From Eutreptiella sp. 'Long Island Sound 2002' (lineage: Eukaryota; Euglenozoa; Euglenophyceae; Eutreptiales; Eutreptiaceae): DNA of 64,000 nucleotides. Where the stretch lies: contig OZ038388.1 of the NCBI GenBank assembly GCA_964036045.1, forward strand, positions 8,313,223 through 8,377,222, read 5' to 3'. Both the position numbers and the translations under genes were made by a program. Shown here piece by piece: positions 1 to 11,355 of the stretch; positions within the stretch are counted from its first letter, which is position 1, and every line of letters begins with the position of its first letter. Below the pieces are notes generated by a model, which did not search any database, was not told the origin of the DNA, and saw only the letters and a program-made list of their open reading frames with translations.

Positions 1-1432
1 GGGGGTCACTGGAATATATTTCGGAGGGACCAACCGGGACATATCCCGGAAGCGCACGGGAGGCGGGAAGAGGGTGCATTGCGCTACACACCTGTGGCTC
101 GCTGCCACACTGAGCAATGGCAGTCACCCTTCATCATCGGGGGGGGGGGGGGGGGCAGGGGGGGCGGCGGGGGGGGCGCCCTCCCTCCCCATTATATCCC
201 CATGGGAGTGTTGGGGGTACCGAGGGCTGTACAGGGGGCGGGCGGGCCGCCATAAAGGCTGATACTTCCGTGTGTAGGGACGTATTCGGCTTTGAATGAA
301 GGGGGTCCCCCACTTGTAGACAGGGGGTTGGGCGCCCACCCGTTGGCTTGGGGATGAGGAGAGCGGGTTCAAGCAACTGCAAGACGTGGGCAGCCTACTC
401 GGCTACCCCCGACTGCGAAAGATTAGGGTGTCCTGGTGAGAGTGGCACTGCTGTCCTACGACTCACAAGTGCCGCTGCTGCACAGAGGGAGGGGGGGGGG
501 GACTAGGGACCGACGATGGCCATTGCAGTGGCCACTGCCCCGATGCCGTGTGCCAGCCTTTGTCCTACTCTCTGTTGCCTTGCAGCCCTGGGGGAAGGGG
601 GGTGGGGCCGGGGGTACTTTTTTGGGGTTGGGGGTGTCGAATTCCGGTGCTCCCCTTTCCGACCCTCATCCCCCCCCCCCCAACTGCTCTTGGCGTAGGA
701 GTGGGACCCTGGTGTCTGCACCAGCCTTGCCCCCCCCCCCCCCCCCCACACTGCAGCCCACGTGCCAAAATATGGCCGATCCGGTCCGCTTTGGATTGAG
801 TTGTGTTTCGTGCTGGCGCTGCTGTTGTTCTAACCGCGTTCTAACCAAGTTGCTGTAATTGTGTTCTAGCGGCGGAGCGGTCAAAACCGCTAGAACACAA
901 TTAGAACAGAAAGTAGTATCATTCAAAAAAAAAAAGTGCAAAAAGAGTGATTTTTTTTAATCAGTGGGAGTACGATAGCGCGCGGGGCAGGCGCCGGGTG
1001 CGCCGGGCAAAGTTTCCCCCTACTTTCCCCCAGTTGTCACCTTTTTTCCCCATTCTTTGTCCTCGTGTTGGGGACCCCCGAGAAGGAAGGGGTGATGTAG
1101 CCATTCCGCCCGCACGTGGGCCCCTGAGACGGCAGGGGTGAGGTAGCCTGGGCTGGAGGAGGGAGTGATGTTTGGGGGTAAAGCATTGGGACAGATGGCC
1201 GGAACATTGATTTGGATGCCGGGCCCGCCCGGCAAACGTACCCTCAGTAACGGTGGTTCTTGTATTACAAAAGCCCCCCCCCCCCCAAAACAAAAGGTAC
1301 CAGCAGGGGCTGTGGTGGTGGTGAGTGACAGGAACTGCATGGTCGAGGGGTTGCCTGTCCCGTTTTGGGGTTCCCCTTCTTTGATCACAAGTGTGACGGA
1401 GGTCTGCACGCACTCTTTGCTATGGTCCACAG
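1..1432. other. Non-coding left flank, poly-G/poly-C rich
   Basis: No convincing exon is seen. The stretch carries long homopolymers (G-run near 139-156, C-runs near 668-681 and 731-747) and a perfect short hairpin at 856-903. The open frames here are proline- or glycine-rich by-products of the homopolymers. Because the exon at 1433 opens with a splice acceptor, this is probably an intron of the gene that follows, with its 5' exons either here unrecognised or left of the window. Confidence 0.5.
856..903. repeat. Perfect 17-bp hairpin
   Basis: Positions 856-872 and 887-903 are exact reverse complements (17 bp), with a 14-base loop that contains a second small palindrome next to the stem. An AT-rich stretch follows. 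It could be a transcribed stem-loop or the end of a small transposon. No function is assigned. Confidence 0.6.
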
Positions 1433-1822
1433 GCCGCGTGCCGGTGGTTGAGGAGCCACCCCCGCGTCTGGCGCACTTGGGTCCGGAACACCCGGCAGCA
1501 GCAGGACGCGCCGGACTCGGCCTTACGCACTACCGTCATCGTCGTTCTGGTGTCGGTGGTGGCGATTGCCTTGGCCGTGACGCTGGTTGTGTGCTGGAAG
1601 ATGACCGCCGCGCGACGCCAGACGCGGGCGCTCCTCAAGGCGTCCAGCCTGGCCGAGGCCACAGCGGAAGCCATTGCGACGTTGGATCTGGACCAGCCCG
1701 CGGTGCAGGCCCTCAAGAAGACCAAGAACCCCACGGCCCTTCAGTCGGCTTTCCTGCAGATTGTGTACCATATCTCCGAATACCGCGCTTATCTGCCCGA
1801 AGCCCTAAAGCAGTCCATGCAG
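1433..1822 (+). CDS. Exon: transmembrane/juxtamembrane part of a receptor-type nucleotide cyclase-like protein
   Basis: This exon encodes 130 codons. An acceptor CAG ends at 1432 and a donor follows at 1823 (CAG|GTGCCT), phase 0 at both ends. After a short basic segment come about 20 hydrophobic residues (TVIVVLVSVVAIALAVTLVV), then a basic stop-transfer stretch. Next is an alanine-rich juxtamembrane segment with the pattern AEAIATLDLDxPAVQAL, then IQ/LQSAFLQIV, then SEYRAYLPEAL. From memory this pattern lies between the membrane helix and the cyclase-like domain of receptor-type nucleotide cyclases in various protists, including euglenozoans. The protein would be a single-pass membrane sensor; its ectodomain exons are not seen. 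The family call rests on motif memory, while the exon itself is well supported by its borders and by phase agreement with the exon at 4915. Confidence 0.6.
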
Positions 1823-4800
1823 GTGCCTGTGGTACACGCTATGACGTGCCCTCTACTGTGTGCTGTGTCGTGTGCCGTGCCGTGCCCTCGCTTGCGGCAG
1901 GGCACACAGTATGGGGCACCGCACGGAGTCCAGGGCACAGGGCACTGTGCTCCGTGCTACGCCCGGTACGTGTGCCATGCCGTGCGTTATACGTCGATCG
2001 AGGGCTTGATGGCGGGGCTCTCAACGCTACGGGCTCTACTCTACTCCAGCTATCCTAGACCCTTGCCAAATCCAAGCTTTGAGCCCAAAAGTCAACGGTG
2101 GCGCCAAGTGGGCAGGTTGGTAAACAATTGTCTAAACTCAATGGAGCCAATTGGCTTCCCAAATAATTGTCACGGCTTCGTCAGCTCGACTTTTTTTATT
2201 TGGAGGAGGTTATGAGGGTGGGGGTCAGGCTGGGGTCAGGCTGGTGCTGAGGGTGCGGGAGCGCGGGGGGAAGGGATGATGATGAGGGTGGGAATGAGAG
2301 CGGAGGTGGCGGGCAGGGGTTGGGGTTGAAGGTGAGGATGAGATGAGGGTAGGGGTGCGCTTGGGGGGGGGGGGGGGTCGTGGTGATGCGCGTGGTATAA
2401 AACCCGTGGCGCAGGGGCGGGTCGAATCCCGAGTGCAAGGCACTGTGGCGAGGTGCACCCGGCCTGCACAGGCCACCAGCGGTGGTGGTGCACCACCTGC
2501 GAGGCAGGTCCGAGGCCCCGTGCAAGGCCAGCGGACCTCTGCCCTCGAGGTTGAGCCAAGCAGGCCCAACCGCCTGCAATGGTCATTGCAGCGTGGGAGT
2601 GCAGAGGGCAGGTCCCCCGGGCAGTCCATTGCATGGGACCGTGGGACAGGCCACGCGTGTGAGGGCTTTGGTCTGATCACGCATGACCGCGTTGGGTGGC
2701 CATACAGTGCGCACAGGACATGATCTCTTCACTGGGGAGTCTTGAGGTCTTGACGTGGGTTGGGTTGGGGGGAAATGAGTGGAACAGTGGTATTCGGTAG
2801 CAAATGAAGGATCCTTATCATCCCCTCGCAAGAGGGAAGTGCGCACTATTGTGGCACGTTTCTGCTTTGGGGAGTGCGCTTCACCCTCATTAGGCCATGC
2901 AACACACGCATTATGTAAGCGCATCACACGCACACCATTTACCCGGTCAACGTGCGGGATAATGCGCATGTCAACGCTCCATATCGGACGCGATTGACAC
3001 CGCAGGGAACGGCCGCCTCTCCCCCAGGCCTCACGGCTTTGCCACTTTTGCACCGGGCATCGCAGCGAGAGCGAGCGCGTTTGAAGTCAACGTTGATAAG
3101 CCGTAACGTCGAAGGGATGTGGTGCGGACGGAGAGAGAGGCACAGTTTGTGGGTGGGCGGCCTTTGAAGAGACTGGGGCGTGAGGGTTGAAGTTTTAGTG
3201 GGCAGTGAACGGACCAGTGGTGAGCATGGGTTTGGAGTGTGGGACCAGATGGGGGGCAGACCGTTCGATGTGCAGGGGACTGACCAATCAAACGGGCAGT
3301 GATCGGGCGGATTGTTTATAGGGCAGTGGCAACAGGAGGTGCTCTGGGGAAGTGAAACAACGGTTTGCAAGGGGGGGTTGGGGGTTGGAAAGGGGTTCAC
3401 CTGACCGAGCCTTTATAAAAGGCTGGTTTAAGCATTGGTGATGGCTGACAAATTAGTCCGCAAAGCGGCCCCAAAGACATTTTTTTGAAAACAATGTCCT
3501 CCACGATTCATAGCTCAAAGTGATCAGCGCGTCGTGGGGGATCATTTGGAGCCATTTATATGTTGCCGCACCCAGGATCCCCCCCTCCTCTGGACACCCT
3601 CTGGGGCCTTTTTTGGCTTCTGCTGGACCCCCCCCCCCCCCGGGGCGGGGTCTGTCAAAACCGAAACATAAGCGTAGGATCAGTGATCCAATGAATCCTT
3701 CTCAGGGCCGGTGTGCTTGCTCTGCTTTCGTGCACGACCGGCAGAAGACGTGGTGCAGTGCTCATGTCAGTTTTTAAGTTCTGCGTGAGAGCCACTTCCA
3801 ACCCCACTCCCTTTTTATATGAAACACTAAACATGCAGACTCTGGGCTATGCCATTTACTCTCCGCCCACTTGGCGTCAATGGGCCCTGCGGCACCTGTC
3901 AATCTTATGGCCAGCCCCTGGGGACATTTCTTCCCATTATTTTGTTTCATCTCTTTCATGAGTCATTTAGTTCTTGTTTCATAACCTGCCCCCTTCAGGA
4001 TTTAGTTTTTCCTCAATTTATCTCTGGCCTCTTTTTTGTTTTGTATCATTGCATCTTTTCCCCAAGAGCTACCCATTATTATTGTTTGCTGATTTCTAGT
4101 TTTCGTTTCGGTGTTTTTGTTCTCTTCGTTTCTTCCAGCTCGTGGTTTGTTATATCTTTTGCTATGGGTTTGTTTACTGTATTCTGAACGTCGAGCACAT
4201 TCATATTATTGGAGATTCATTGCTGGTTGCGTCCCTGTTGTGTTTGCCATGATTCCCTCTTCAACTTCACTGGCTGCATTTATTTTGCATTTCCCTTTCC
4301 TGTCCTTCTCCTCTTTTACTGACTCTCTCCGCTCCTGCTATTAAACCTCTTTTTTCCTTGTTCTGGTTTTGGTCAATCTTGTGTTCTTTTACTCCTTGTT
4401 CTTTGGTGGAACCCTTATAGTGCTTTCTTCGTCCTCTCCAATGGGCGGCTTAACTTCTCCTGCTCCCGTTGGTGCTCTTGCCTGTTTTCGTGCGGTTTCA
4501 CTGTTTCACATTCTTTGGCTATTTTTTTCTCATGCTCTCTTGACAAACCCCCTCCTCTGTTTTTAGACAAGTCACCTGTACTCAGTGGTATTGGTCTGAC
4601 ATGACGTCAGAGCAGATGTGAGGGTGGGACAGTCCCTCTGCTGACAAGTACTGCTTCTGCCCATTGGGCTCTCTTCCTGCTCCGACAGGGGGGGCGGGGG
4701 GTGCTCTGGACAAGGGGCTCAACTGCCAGCCCCGGACCTGCCATGCAAACTTCCCCCCACCCATCCCCACTGCGTCCATTCTGTCATTTCCTCCCTTTCC

Positions 4801-4914
4801 CCCCCCCCCCTCCGACCTGCACCTGTGGCCTCCTTTTGGGGTGATGGCAGTAGTGGTATCGGAGCCGTGGGCTGCTGGGGCAATTCGCTGCACAGCTGCC
4901 CGACTGCACTGCAG
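1823..4914 (+). other. Intron 1 of the cyclase-like gene
   Basis: This 3,092-base stretch starts GT and ends CAG, and joins two phase-0 exon ends. It holds poly-G near 2365, poly-C near 3630, a GTGCC-rich stretch just after the donor (1840-1990), and a T/pyrimidine-rich tract at about 3960-4570. Nothing in it resembles a gene or a recognisable transposon. Confidence 0.5.
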
Positions 4915-5014
4915 ATTGACAAGGACAACAGTGACTCGGGGTCTGTCGGATCCATTGAGGCCTCAAGTCCCCACACAAGTCCACGCAGGACCTCCGCGGT
5001 GTCTTCGGGAGCAG
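4915..5014 (+). CDS. Exon: serine-rich linker of the cyclase-like protein
   Basis: The acceptor CAG ends at 4914 and the donor GT is at 5015 (GCAG|GTCTGT). The exon enters in phase 0, matching the exon that ends at 1822, and leaves in phase 1. It encodes a polar linker beginning IDKDNSDSGSVGSIEASS and rich in Ser, Pro and Thr. Receptor-type cyclases of this kind usually have such a disordered linker between the juxtamembrane motif and the catalytic-like domain. The sequence alone is not diagnostic; phase agreement with exons on both sides is the main support. Confidence 0.45.
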
Positions 5015-5362
5015 GTCTGTGCGCTCTTGGGGGTCCGCTGTCCAACGCACCGGGTCCCCCTGCTTGCTCCCCCCACGACCACCAGCAGGCCAAAGGGGCA
5101 TGGCCAGCCGTTGTCCGAAGCAGCATCCAGCGCACCGTGTGATTCACTGCCTGCACACCTCTGTGCATTGTGCCACAATATGCCGGCAGAAGGGAGGGGC
5201 AGGAGGCACTGCAAAGCACCGCACACGCATATGGAAGCTTGGGCAAGCGACGCCAAATGTCTGGACGTGCCCCGCGCAACGCCGGTGGAAGGTCAGAAAA
5301 GGAAGGGGGGGGTACACACCATTGTAAGCGAGGGTTCGACAGGTTTCTTGACCCGAAACTCA

Positions 5363-5530
5363 TACGGTGCATTGGGGGGGCATTTGGGGGGCATTGGGGA
5401 GGCATTGGGGGGCATTTGGGGGTCATAGGGGGGGGCATTTGGGGGTCATAGGGGGGGCATTTGGGGGGGCATTGGGGGGGCATTGGGGGGGCATTGGGGA
5501 GCATTGGGGGGGCATTGGGGGGTCATATGG
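5363..5530. repeat. G-rich minisatellite (CATTGGGGG-type)
   Basis: About fifteen degenerate copies of a 9-13 base unit, GGGGGGCATT or GGGGTCATAG. The runs of five to seven G make the plus strand a strong candidate for G-quadruplex formation. It lies inside an intron, and the ORFs across it are artefacts of the repeat. Confidence 0.85.
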
Positions 5531-6087
5531 GCGGCATAGGCACAGATGTTGGGGTGGTGGGGGGTTACGCATGTTAGTGAACCGGATTTATGTAAGAGAC
5601 AGTGCAACGCAATTGAGGCATGTGATGTGGTTAGGCACATGGAGGAAGCAGAAGTGGTTGTCCTGCAGGAAATGATGGCATGCCAAACCTTTGTTTTGGA
5701 GCAGACCTAAGATCTTTAGGAAATTGGATCACCAGGGCGACGTTCTTGCTCTTGTGAAATTCCATTCTCACCGCTGACAACGTTGTTGCAGACGGACCCA
5801 TCCCCCTTTTCCATTTTCCAAAGGCCCCAGAGGTGAGGTTTCGGGGTGGAAGTCTAGAGTCACCATCACAGTGTGCTCTCAAAACAGCCAAGGTGGAGGG
5901 GGCATGGAACAGGCAAGATGCACCACCTACCCCGCAGCCCCATGACAAAGACAACAACCAATACGGAGAAGAGCAGCAAATCACAATGGTGGCCTCATGC
6001 AGCACCCCCGACTGTCACTCGCCTACATCCGCCCCCCCCCCCCCCACCCCCTTCTCCCCCTTCTCCCCCCTTCCCCCCCCAACCTTA

Positions 6088-6122
6088 ATCAAGACTGAGT
6101 ATTAGGACCGAGCTGGTTGGGG
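6088..6122 (+). repeat. Dispersed repeat R2, copy 1
   Basis: The segment reads ATCAAGACTG, then A/T-rich bases, then GGACCGAGCTGGTTGGGG, followed shortly by GAACAT. Copies occur at 36179-36212 (plus) and 50863-50897 (minus). The shared core is roughly 35-45 bases, so this is probably a remnant of a short interspersed or MITE-type element. Confidence 0.6.
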
Positions 6123-7267
6123 AAAAGAACATTGTGCACAATCAACGAACCACACATTTTGGTGCATGCCCTTGTTCAGGCGTTTTGCATGTTTATGGGC
6201 GCCAGAATCGGCCGCCAAAGGCTGAAAACGAGCTAAAGTGCGGTGTCTGTGCATCCCAAGTGGCCTAGGAACAAATTTGGAGCAATTGTTTTAGACAATT
6301 TTTTGACTCCTGCTGATCCTAGCCCTAGCATGTGCCCACTCATGCAGCACTCATTGGTGCCAAGGGAGAATTGAAGGGTGATGGCAGCGTAGAAATGACT
6401 TACAAGTGTCCCCATTCATCCTCATTCATCATTACAAGGGTGCCCAAGGCCATATCTAGCAGTCCAGCCTCGCAAAGTAAGGTGGTATAAGAAAGGTCGG
6501 CAAGAACCTTCATTTTCAAGGCAAACCATGGCCATCTTTGACACCCCCTTCAGCGGGCTATTAGGGTCAATAAGAACAGGGGAAAGTGCCTCTGGAAGAT
6601 GACCAAGCGCATTGTTTCATCTCGTAGAATGGTTCGAATGCAGGGGGCCCCGCTCTGCAAACGTTGTAGACACCCGTAATGGTGGAGAAACGGTGGTCCA
6701 ACATCATTTGTGGAAAGACTGCATATTTGACCAATTTTGGCCTTTTTTTTGTCCCAAAATGTCCTATTTTGAGGCTTTTTTGAGGAATTTCAGATGGCAA
6801 AATCATGTCACCATGGCCACAAAATGGTCACTGGTTTAAGCACTCCACATTGTCCAGGAGTATCTTGGAAACAGTAGTTTTTTTCGTGCCCGTGGGCCCG
6901 TTGGACCCAATTTTGGCACTGGCCATGTGAGTCCCGGACAACGCCATAAGCAACCACCATGTCAGAGGTCTCAGATTCTCGTAAGGCCATTTTGAGGGGT
7001 AGAAGAATTTTTTTGGGGAGACCGCACATGCGATCACACAACTCTTGCACAGCCAGCGGTGTCTCCCTCTTGCGAGTGGCACAGTGGGGTGTTTGGTTTG
7101 CAGTCTGTCAGTATTCCGGCAGCCTAGCCCTGCCGGACAGCAAGGCTAGTCCTGCCCAGTCGACTTGCGCAGGGACAGGAGCGCAAGCCGTGGGCCGCGG
7201 CAATGGAGCCCCCCCTCCCCCCCCCTCCGTCCTCTCCGTTCAAGGGCGAGAGGCCAATGGGCGCCGC

Positions 7268-7306
7268 CACAGGCTAACAGAGCCAACCACCAAGGCCTTG
7301 TGCCAA
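7268..7306 (+). repeat. 39-bp direct repeat, copy 1
   Basis: Identical over 39 bases to 8315-8353. Both copies are followed by a C-rich tract and then by a likely exon acceptor, so the repeated part looks like the 3' end of an intron. Confidence 0.8.
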
Positions 7307-7357
7307 ACCCCCCCTCCGTCCTCTCTTCCTCCTCGTCCCTGGGTCTGTGCCACACAG

Positions 7358-7720
7358 GTCTTCATCTCACCACACCTCGTCCTCCACACAACCGGCGCCG
7401 CTCCTCCGCCTGTGAAAGCGTCGCCAGCAGCGCCCTCGGACGCCCGACTAGGCCCCAGGTTGTGCGGGCCAAGCCCACCGCAAAAGACGCTGTGGGGCCG
7501 CGCGGGCCTGTCCGTGCCCTCGTCAAGTTGTACACGAGCAAGACGCTGTACGCCCGCAAGTGCGTCATCATGAGCGCCCAAATCACTGCCCTCAGCCGCC
7601 GCACTCCGATGGACAGCGCCGAGACCTTCGGCATGCTGGAGGCATATCTGTCTATCATGCGCGGAGCCATCCACGGGTCCCAGGGGTCCTCTTCTACCGC
7701 TCTGGCCTGCGACACCAGCT
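7358..7720 (+). CDS. Exon: degenerate cyclase-like domain, first half
   Basis: The acceptor CACAG ends at 7357 and the exon enters in phase 1, matching the preceding donor at 5015. It encodes a basic linker, then KCVIMSAQITALSRRTP, then ETFGMLEAYLSIMRGAIHG. This fits the first beta-strand and helix of class III cyclase-like domains, where the usual order is a hydrophobic strand with a metal-binding Asp, a helix, and a KG-V turn. The expected Asp is replaced by Gln (MSAQI), so the domain may not be catalytic. The 3' end is uncertain: a donor at 7721 gives phase 1 and agrees with the next candidate exon, but GT sites at 7677 and 7686 are also possible. Confidence 0.45.
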
Positions 7721-8314
7721 GTACCACCGCGGCGGAGTGGCGTGGAGGGGGGTTTGCGGCCCAGGGCTACCACCCAGACCCCCCAACCTTCGCTAGCGGG
7801 GAGGAGCAGGGGCGCGGTCCATGGCAACTCCGTGGGAGGGGTGCCCTTGGGGTTTGTCCCCCCCCCCCACCCCCCGAGTTAGGCCCCAGGGGCTGGGCCC
7901 AACAAAACCATCGCAGGACGTCTGAAATCGCACAAAAAAGTGACTTGATACACAATTTATGCAAATCTGCTTCGCCCCCCGGTTTTCCCAGTCCAGTTCT
8001 GGACCAGTTTCAATGGGAAAAAGTAATGTCCGGCCCTTCGTCTCTGTTCCTCAGACCCCCTTCTTCCCCTCGAATCGACACCGGCTTGCAGGGCCCCCGT
8101 CCCTGCAAGGCACCGCAGGCCCAGTGAACAGGACGGGAACAGCAGCCGGTGTGTGCCTGAGAGGCTCCTGGGCGCCGAAGGCACCGGAACATGTCGCCCC
8201 ATTTGGTTCCACTAATGACGGAGACGCAAACCGCTCCGACTGCAAAAGGCAAGTCAACAATTGACCAAATAAGAGCGCAAAGGCGCAAAAATACTTTCGA
8301 CCTCCAGACCCCCC

Positions 8315-8353
8315 CACAGGCTAACAGAGCCAACCACCAAGGCCTTGTGCCAA
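8315..8353 (+). repeat. 39-bp direct repeat, copy 2
   Basis: Exact copy of 7268-7306, again just upstream of a C-rich tract and a candidate exon. Confidence 0.8.
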
Positions 8354-8401
8354 CCCCCCCCTTCCCCCTCCGGCCGTCGCCGGCAAAAGCCTGGCGAAAA
8401 G

Positions 8402-8508
8402 ACTGCATCGCCGCCTGCACTTGTGTAGAGCTGCGGGGCATTCCGCCGTGTTGCACTCCGCACTTCAATGTGATGGTGCCACGGCCCGGCACCGATGGAC
8501 AACCGTTG
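8402..8508 (+). CDS. Candidate exon: continuation of the cyclase-like domain
   Basis: An open, GC-rich stretch reading CIAACTCVELRGIPPCC. With an acceptor at 8401 (or 8389) it enters in phase 1, agreeing with a donor at 7721, and with a donor at 8509 (TTG|GTGCTT) it leaves in phase 0. The A-C-x-x-V-E-L pattern resembles the second helix of cyclase-like domains. The acceptor is AAAAG, not CAG or TAG, which weakens the case. No later exon of this gene is established. Confidence 0.25.
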
Positions 8509-11355
8509 GTGCTTGAGAGCGGGGCACTTGCCCCCTCGGGTCATGACTGCCGCCACCCCTCGTGGGGGGCGGAGGGAGGAGGGGGGGTCACTGATGGACA
8601 ACGACTCAGCAAAGGAGAGAAGCGGACAAGGGTCCCAACTTTAAGTCCCGGGGTGCGGCAGGACACACAAGGCCATCCTTGGCACTCCCAGGGGCCCGGT
8701 AGGATACGCCTACGGGGAGGGAGGGCCGGCTTGCTTCTGGGCCTTTCCCGTCCCACTCGCCCCCCGGATGGGGGAAGCAGCTCCTGTGATCACAGGGACA
8801 ACTGTCCCCTGATCGCCTATGAAAGTGCGCTTTCCCATTTCGTTGCAACAGCATCGGGTTGAGGCTGGGGACACATCAGGGCACAGAGTCCATTTCAGCG
8901 TCTTTTGAGTGCGTCACTGCGGGGGACCCCCATTTGACCCCAAGTGCTGGCAGATGCGGGAAGATAATTTTGGTGGCAGTTGAACAACACACAAGGGGGA
9001 GACAATCGCATCCAGAAGCAGGTCCTCTGGTCTGCGCTTTGGAGTGTTGATGTAGCGACATGTGGGATGTGTAGGAGGTGTAGGACAGATAGCGCAAAGC
9101 AGGACATTGATTCTCAGAACCAGGGAGGCATTAGAACAGTTTTTTTTTTTTGAGGAGAAGCCCCCCCTCCCCCAGGGTGCAACCCCCCCCCCCCCTCTTT
9201 CCCCTTCCCAATGTGTCTGAAAATCAATCCCCTCGAAGAGAGGTTGTTGGATCAAGTGCAGGTGTGGCGCCATATACCCCCCCCCCCTTTTTGTGGGTCA
9301 TTTGCGTAGCATACCTCACGGTATGGCATCGGATGTCTAACCCTTTGTAGAATCATCCTCTTTGGAAAGAAAATGATCCCCGTTGAATTTTTTGACCCCC
9401 CCCCCCCCTCACCTAAGTACCCCTTTTGGGGGGCAGGGAGGAGGGGCTGGGCTGGGATGGGGCGGGGGGGGGGGGGCTCAGAATCTTTTGCATGCTGTGG
9501 CCGCTGTGTGTCGATGCAGGCCTAGGTCCTGACAATTTTGTTCTTGTGCATGGGTCCCTGAACCAGTGGCGGGGTCCCGGGTCCAAACTCTGGGTAGACG
9601 CATATGTCACTTGGCGTGTAACGGCTGTGAGGTTGACCTTCCACGGTACCGTATGGATTACCCCCCCCCCCCCTAATGTAAGGAAAATTGCACATTTTCC
9701 CCACAAATATGTTCCTGAACATATTTCAGCCTGCACACCCCCCCCTCCGTGGTAGAGGATGCTGTGGGATCCTGAAATTTCCACATGGGTCCCTTTCCAG
9801 GCTGATTTACACCCGTAAAGTCCATATACTCCGTACATTCCTGTCAACCAAAGAGGACATATTTGTACATTTGGCGCAGCTGGAGTGTGTGCGCATTCGC
9901 ATGACATTTGGGGCCTGGCATGCGTTTTGTGTGATATTTCAGTCTCTAAAGGTTTCCATGGGGCTATTACTTGGCTCACATCCCTGCACTGGTACCATCC
10001 ACTCTGCATGGTGTCCACCCACGGTCGTGTACATGTGATGTGGTTGTGTACAAAGGTGGGTCGAGCTTCGCTTTTGGATGCCGGTGCTGCCGCATTGCAC
10101 CGGTCAGAAGCATACCCGCCAGCTGTGGCAGTACACGTACCCCCCCTCCCCTTTTGTATAAGCTCCAGTTGTGTCTAAGCTACCGCAGGCGTAGGGACCA
10201 TAGTAATTTGGCAGATTTTGTGACCTCATTCGGTACCAAATGTAGTGCGGCCACATAAGACATGGGTTTGGTGATGAATTTGCCAGTCACATTGAGTCAT
10301 GGACACATTTGTTGTGAGCGTTTCCCCACTTCAACAAAGATAGCTCTGATTTTGGGGACACCTGTGCATTCTGTTCCCCTTTCTTGCACCAGCATGTGTG
10401 TATTGGTAGTAGTATGTGGTACACGCAAGCTGCGGCTTTATCTAAGCTACGGTAGGCGTGGGGACCGCATTAATTTGGGACTTTTGCGTAGCTTAGACAG
10501 TGGGGGGGGGGTGAGGAGTGGCCCTGAGCTCAGCAGCTTGGACCCCGCTATGCCCCCGTCAGTGCGGTCATGCCTGCCTGCCTATACCCATGCCCCCGCT
10601 GCACCTCCGACCACTCCAAACACCCTCTCCGCTGTTGCAAAGCCCGTGCAGTACTGCCCCGGTGATCATGTGGGCCATCTTTGGTTGACGGGCTCGGATC
10701 TGGCGGGGCATGACGGCCCGCTGAGGCACGCGCGGTGTGCATGTGAGACACATCCTCTCGCAAGCGATTTTGTTGTAGACCTCACCTTCCCATGGGACCG
10801 TTGTAAAGGATGGAGGCTGCAAAAGCCGCCGCGACGGCGGTTACTGGCGGCTGGAAAGCGGTTCCAGTAGCCAGCAGACGTAAGGCGTTCGGGCGGAACT
10901 GAACGTCACCGCCCTCTGGGGGTTAGGGGGTAGGGTTGGGGGGGAGGCACGGCACTCGCTTCCGGTGCATGCCTAAGGGTGGGCACACATTTGGCCACCA
11001 GGGCCCGCTGTCCACAGGAGATTGTGGCAAAAGGCAATGCCATCCCTCCAAAACCGTTGTGCTTCGATACCACTGCATTGATCTCACTTTGATGTGTTGA
11101 ACCGCCCGGGGGAATGGGGGCTGTAGAGGCAGGGCGCTGAGCCCCGCATCATTGCCTCAGCCAGTGGACTGTACCACGTGCTCAACGACGTGCCCCCACA
11201 CGGGATATGACTCACAGCCCAGCCCCTTCCAGCCATTTTGCAACCGCCAGCACGGGTACTGCATCCGCTCTCCAACCGCCAGTAACCGCCAGTGCATCCG
11301 CTGTGGAACCCTGCCTCGTCTTCAAGTGCCGCCCTGCAGCATCCTCCATTCTCAG
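8509..11355. other. Intergenic or intronic stretch before the gamma-glutamyltransferase exons
   Basis: There is no secure exon. It has poly-C/G tracts near 9184, 9402 and 9462, and a diverged direct repeat at 10174-10211 and 10441-10478. A short open stretch at 10652-10742 (CPGDHVGHLW) follows a CAG but cannot be tied to neighbours. The 5' exons of the gamma-glutamyltransferase gene should lie here or further left, but none was recognised. Confidence 0.4.
10174..10478. repeat. Diverged direct repeat pair (TCTAAGCTAC...)
   Basis: 10174-10211 and 10441-10478 share TCTAAGCTAC, GGCGT, GGGACC and TAATTTGG in the same order, at roughly 85 percent identity. The second copy is followed by CGTAGCTTAGA, the inverse of its own start, so it can form a hairpin. 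Probably a remnant of a small mobile element. Confidence 0.5.

Larger units (their letters stand above)
5015..7357 (+). other. Intron 2 of the cyclase-like gene
   Basis: A 2,343-base GT...AG stretch between phase-1 exon ends. It contains the G-rich CATTGGGGG minisatellite at 5363-5530, a poly-C tract near 6035, and one copy of a dispersed repeat at 6088-6122 that recurs near 36179 and 50863. Just before the acceptor is a 39-base segment (7268-7306) repeated exactly at 8315-8353. Confidence 0.45.

Noticed and set aside
5365-5530. CRISPR-like array
   Set aside because: Units are 9-13 bases with no unique spacers; it is a simple minisatellite.
10652-10742. Short open stretch CPGDHVGHLW as a further cyclase exon
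   Set aside because: Its phase 0 start can follow the uncertain 8509 donor, but the motif order does not match the expected domain, so it was not called.
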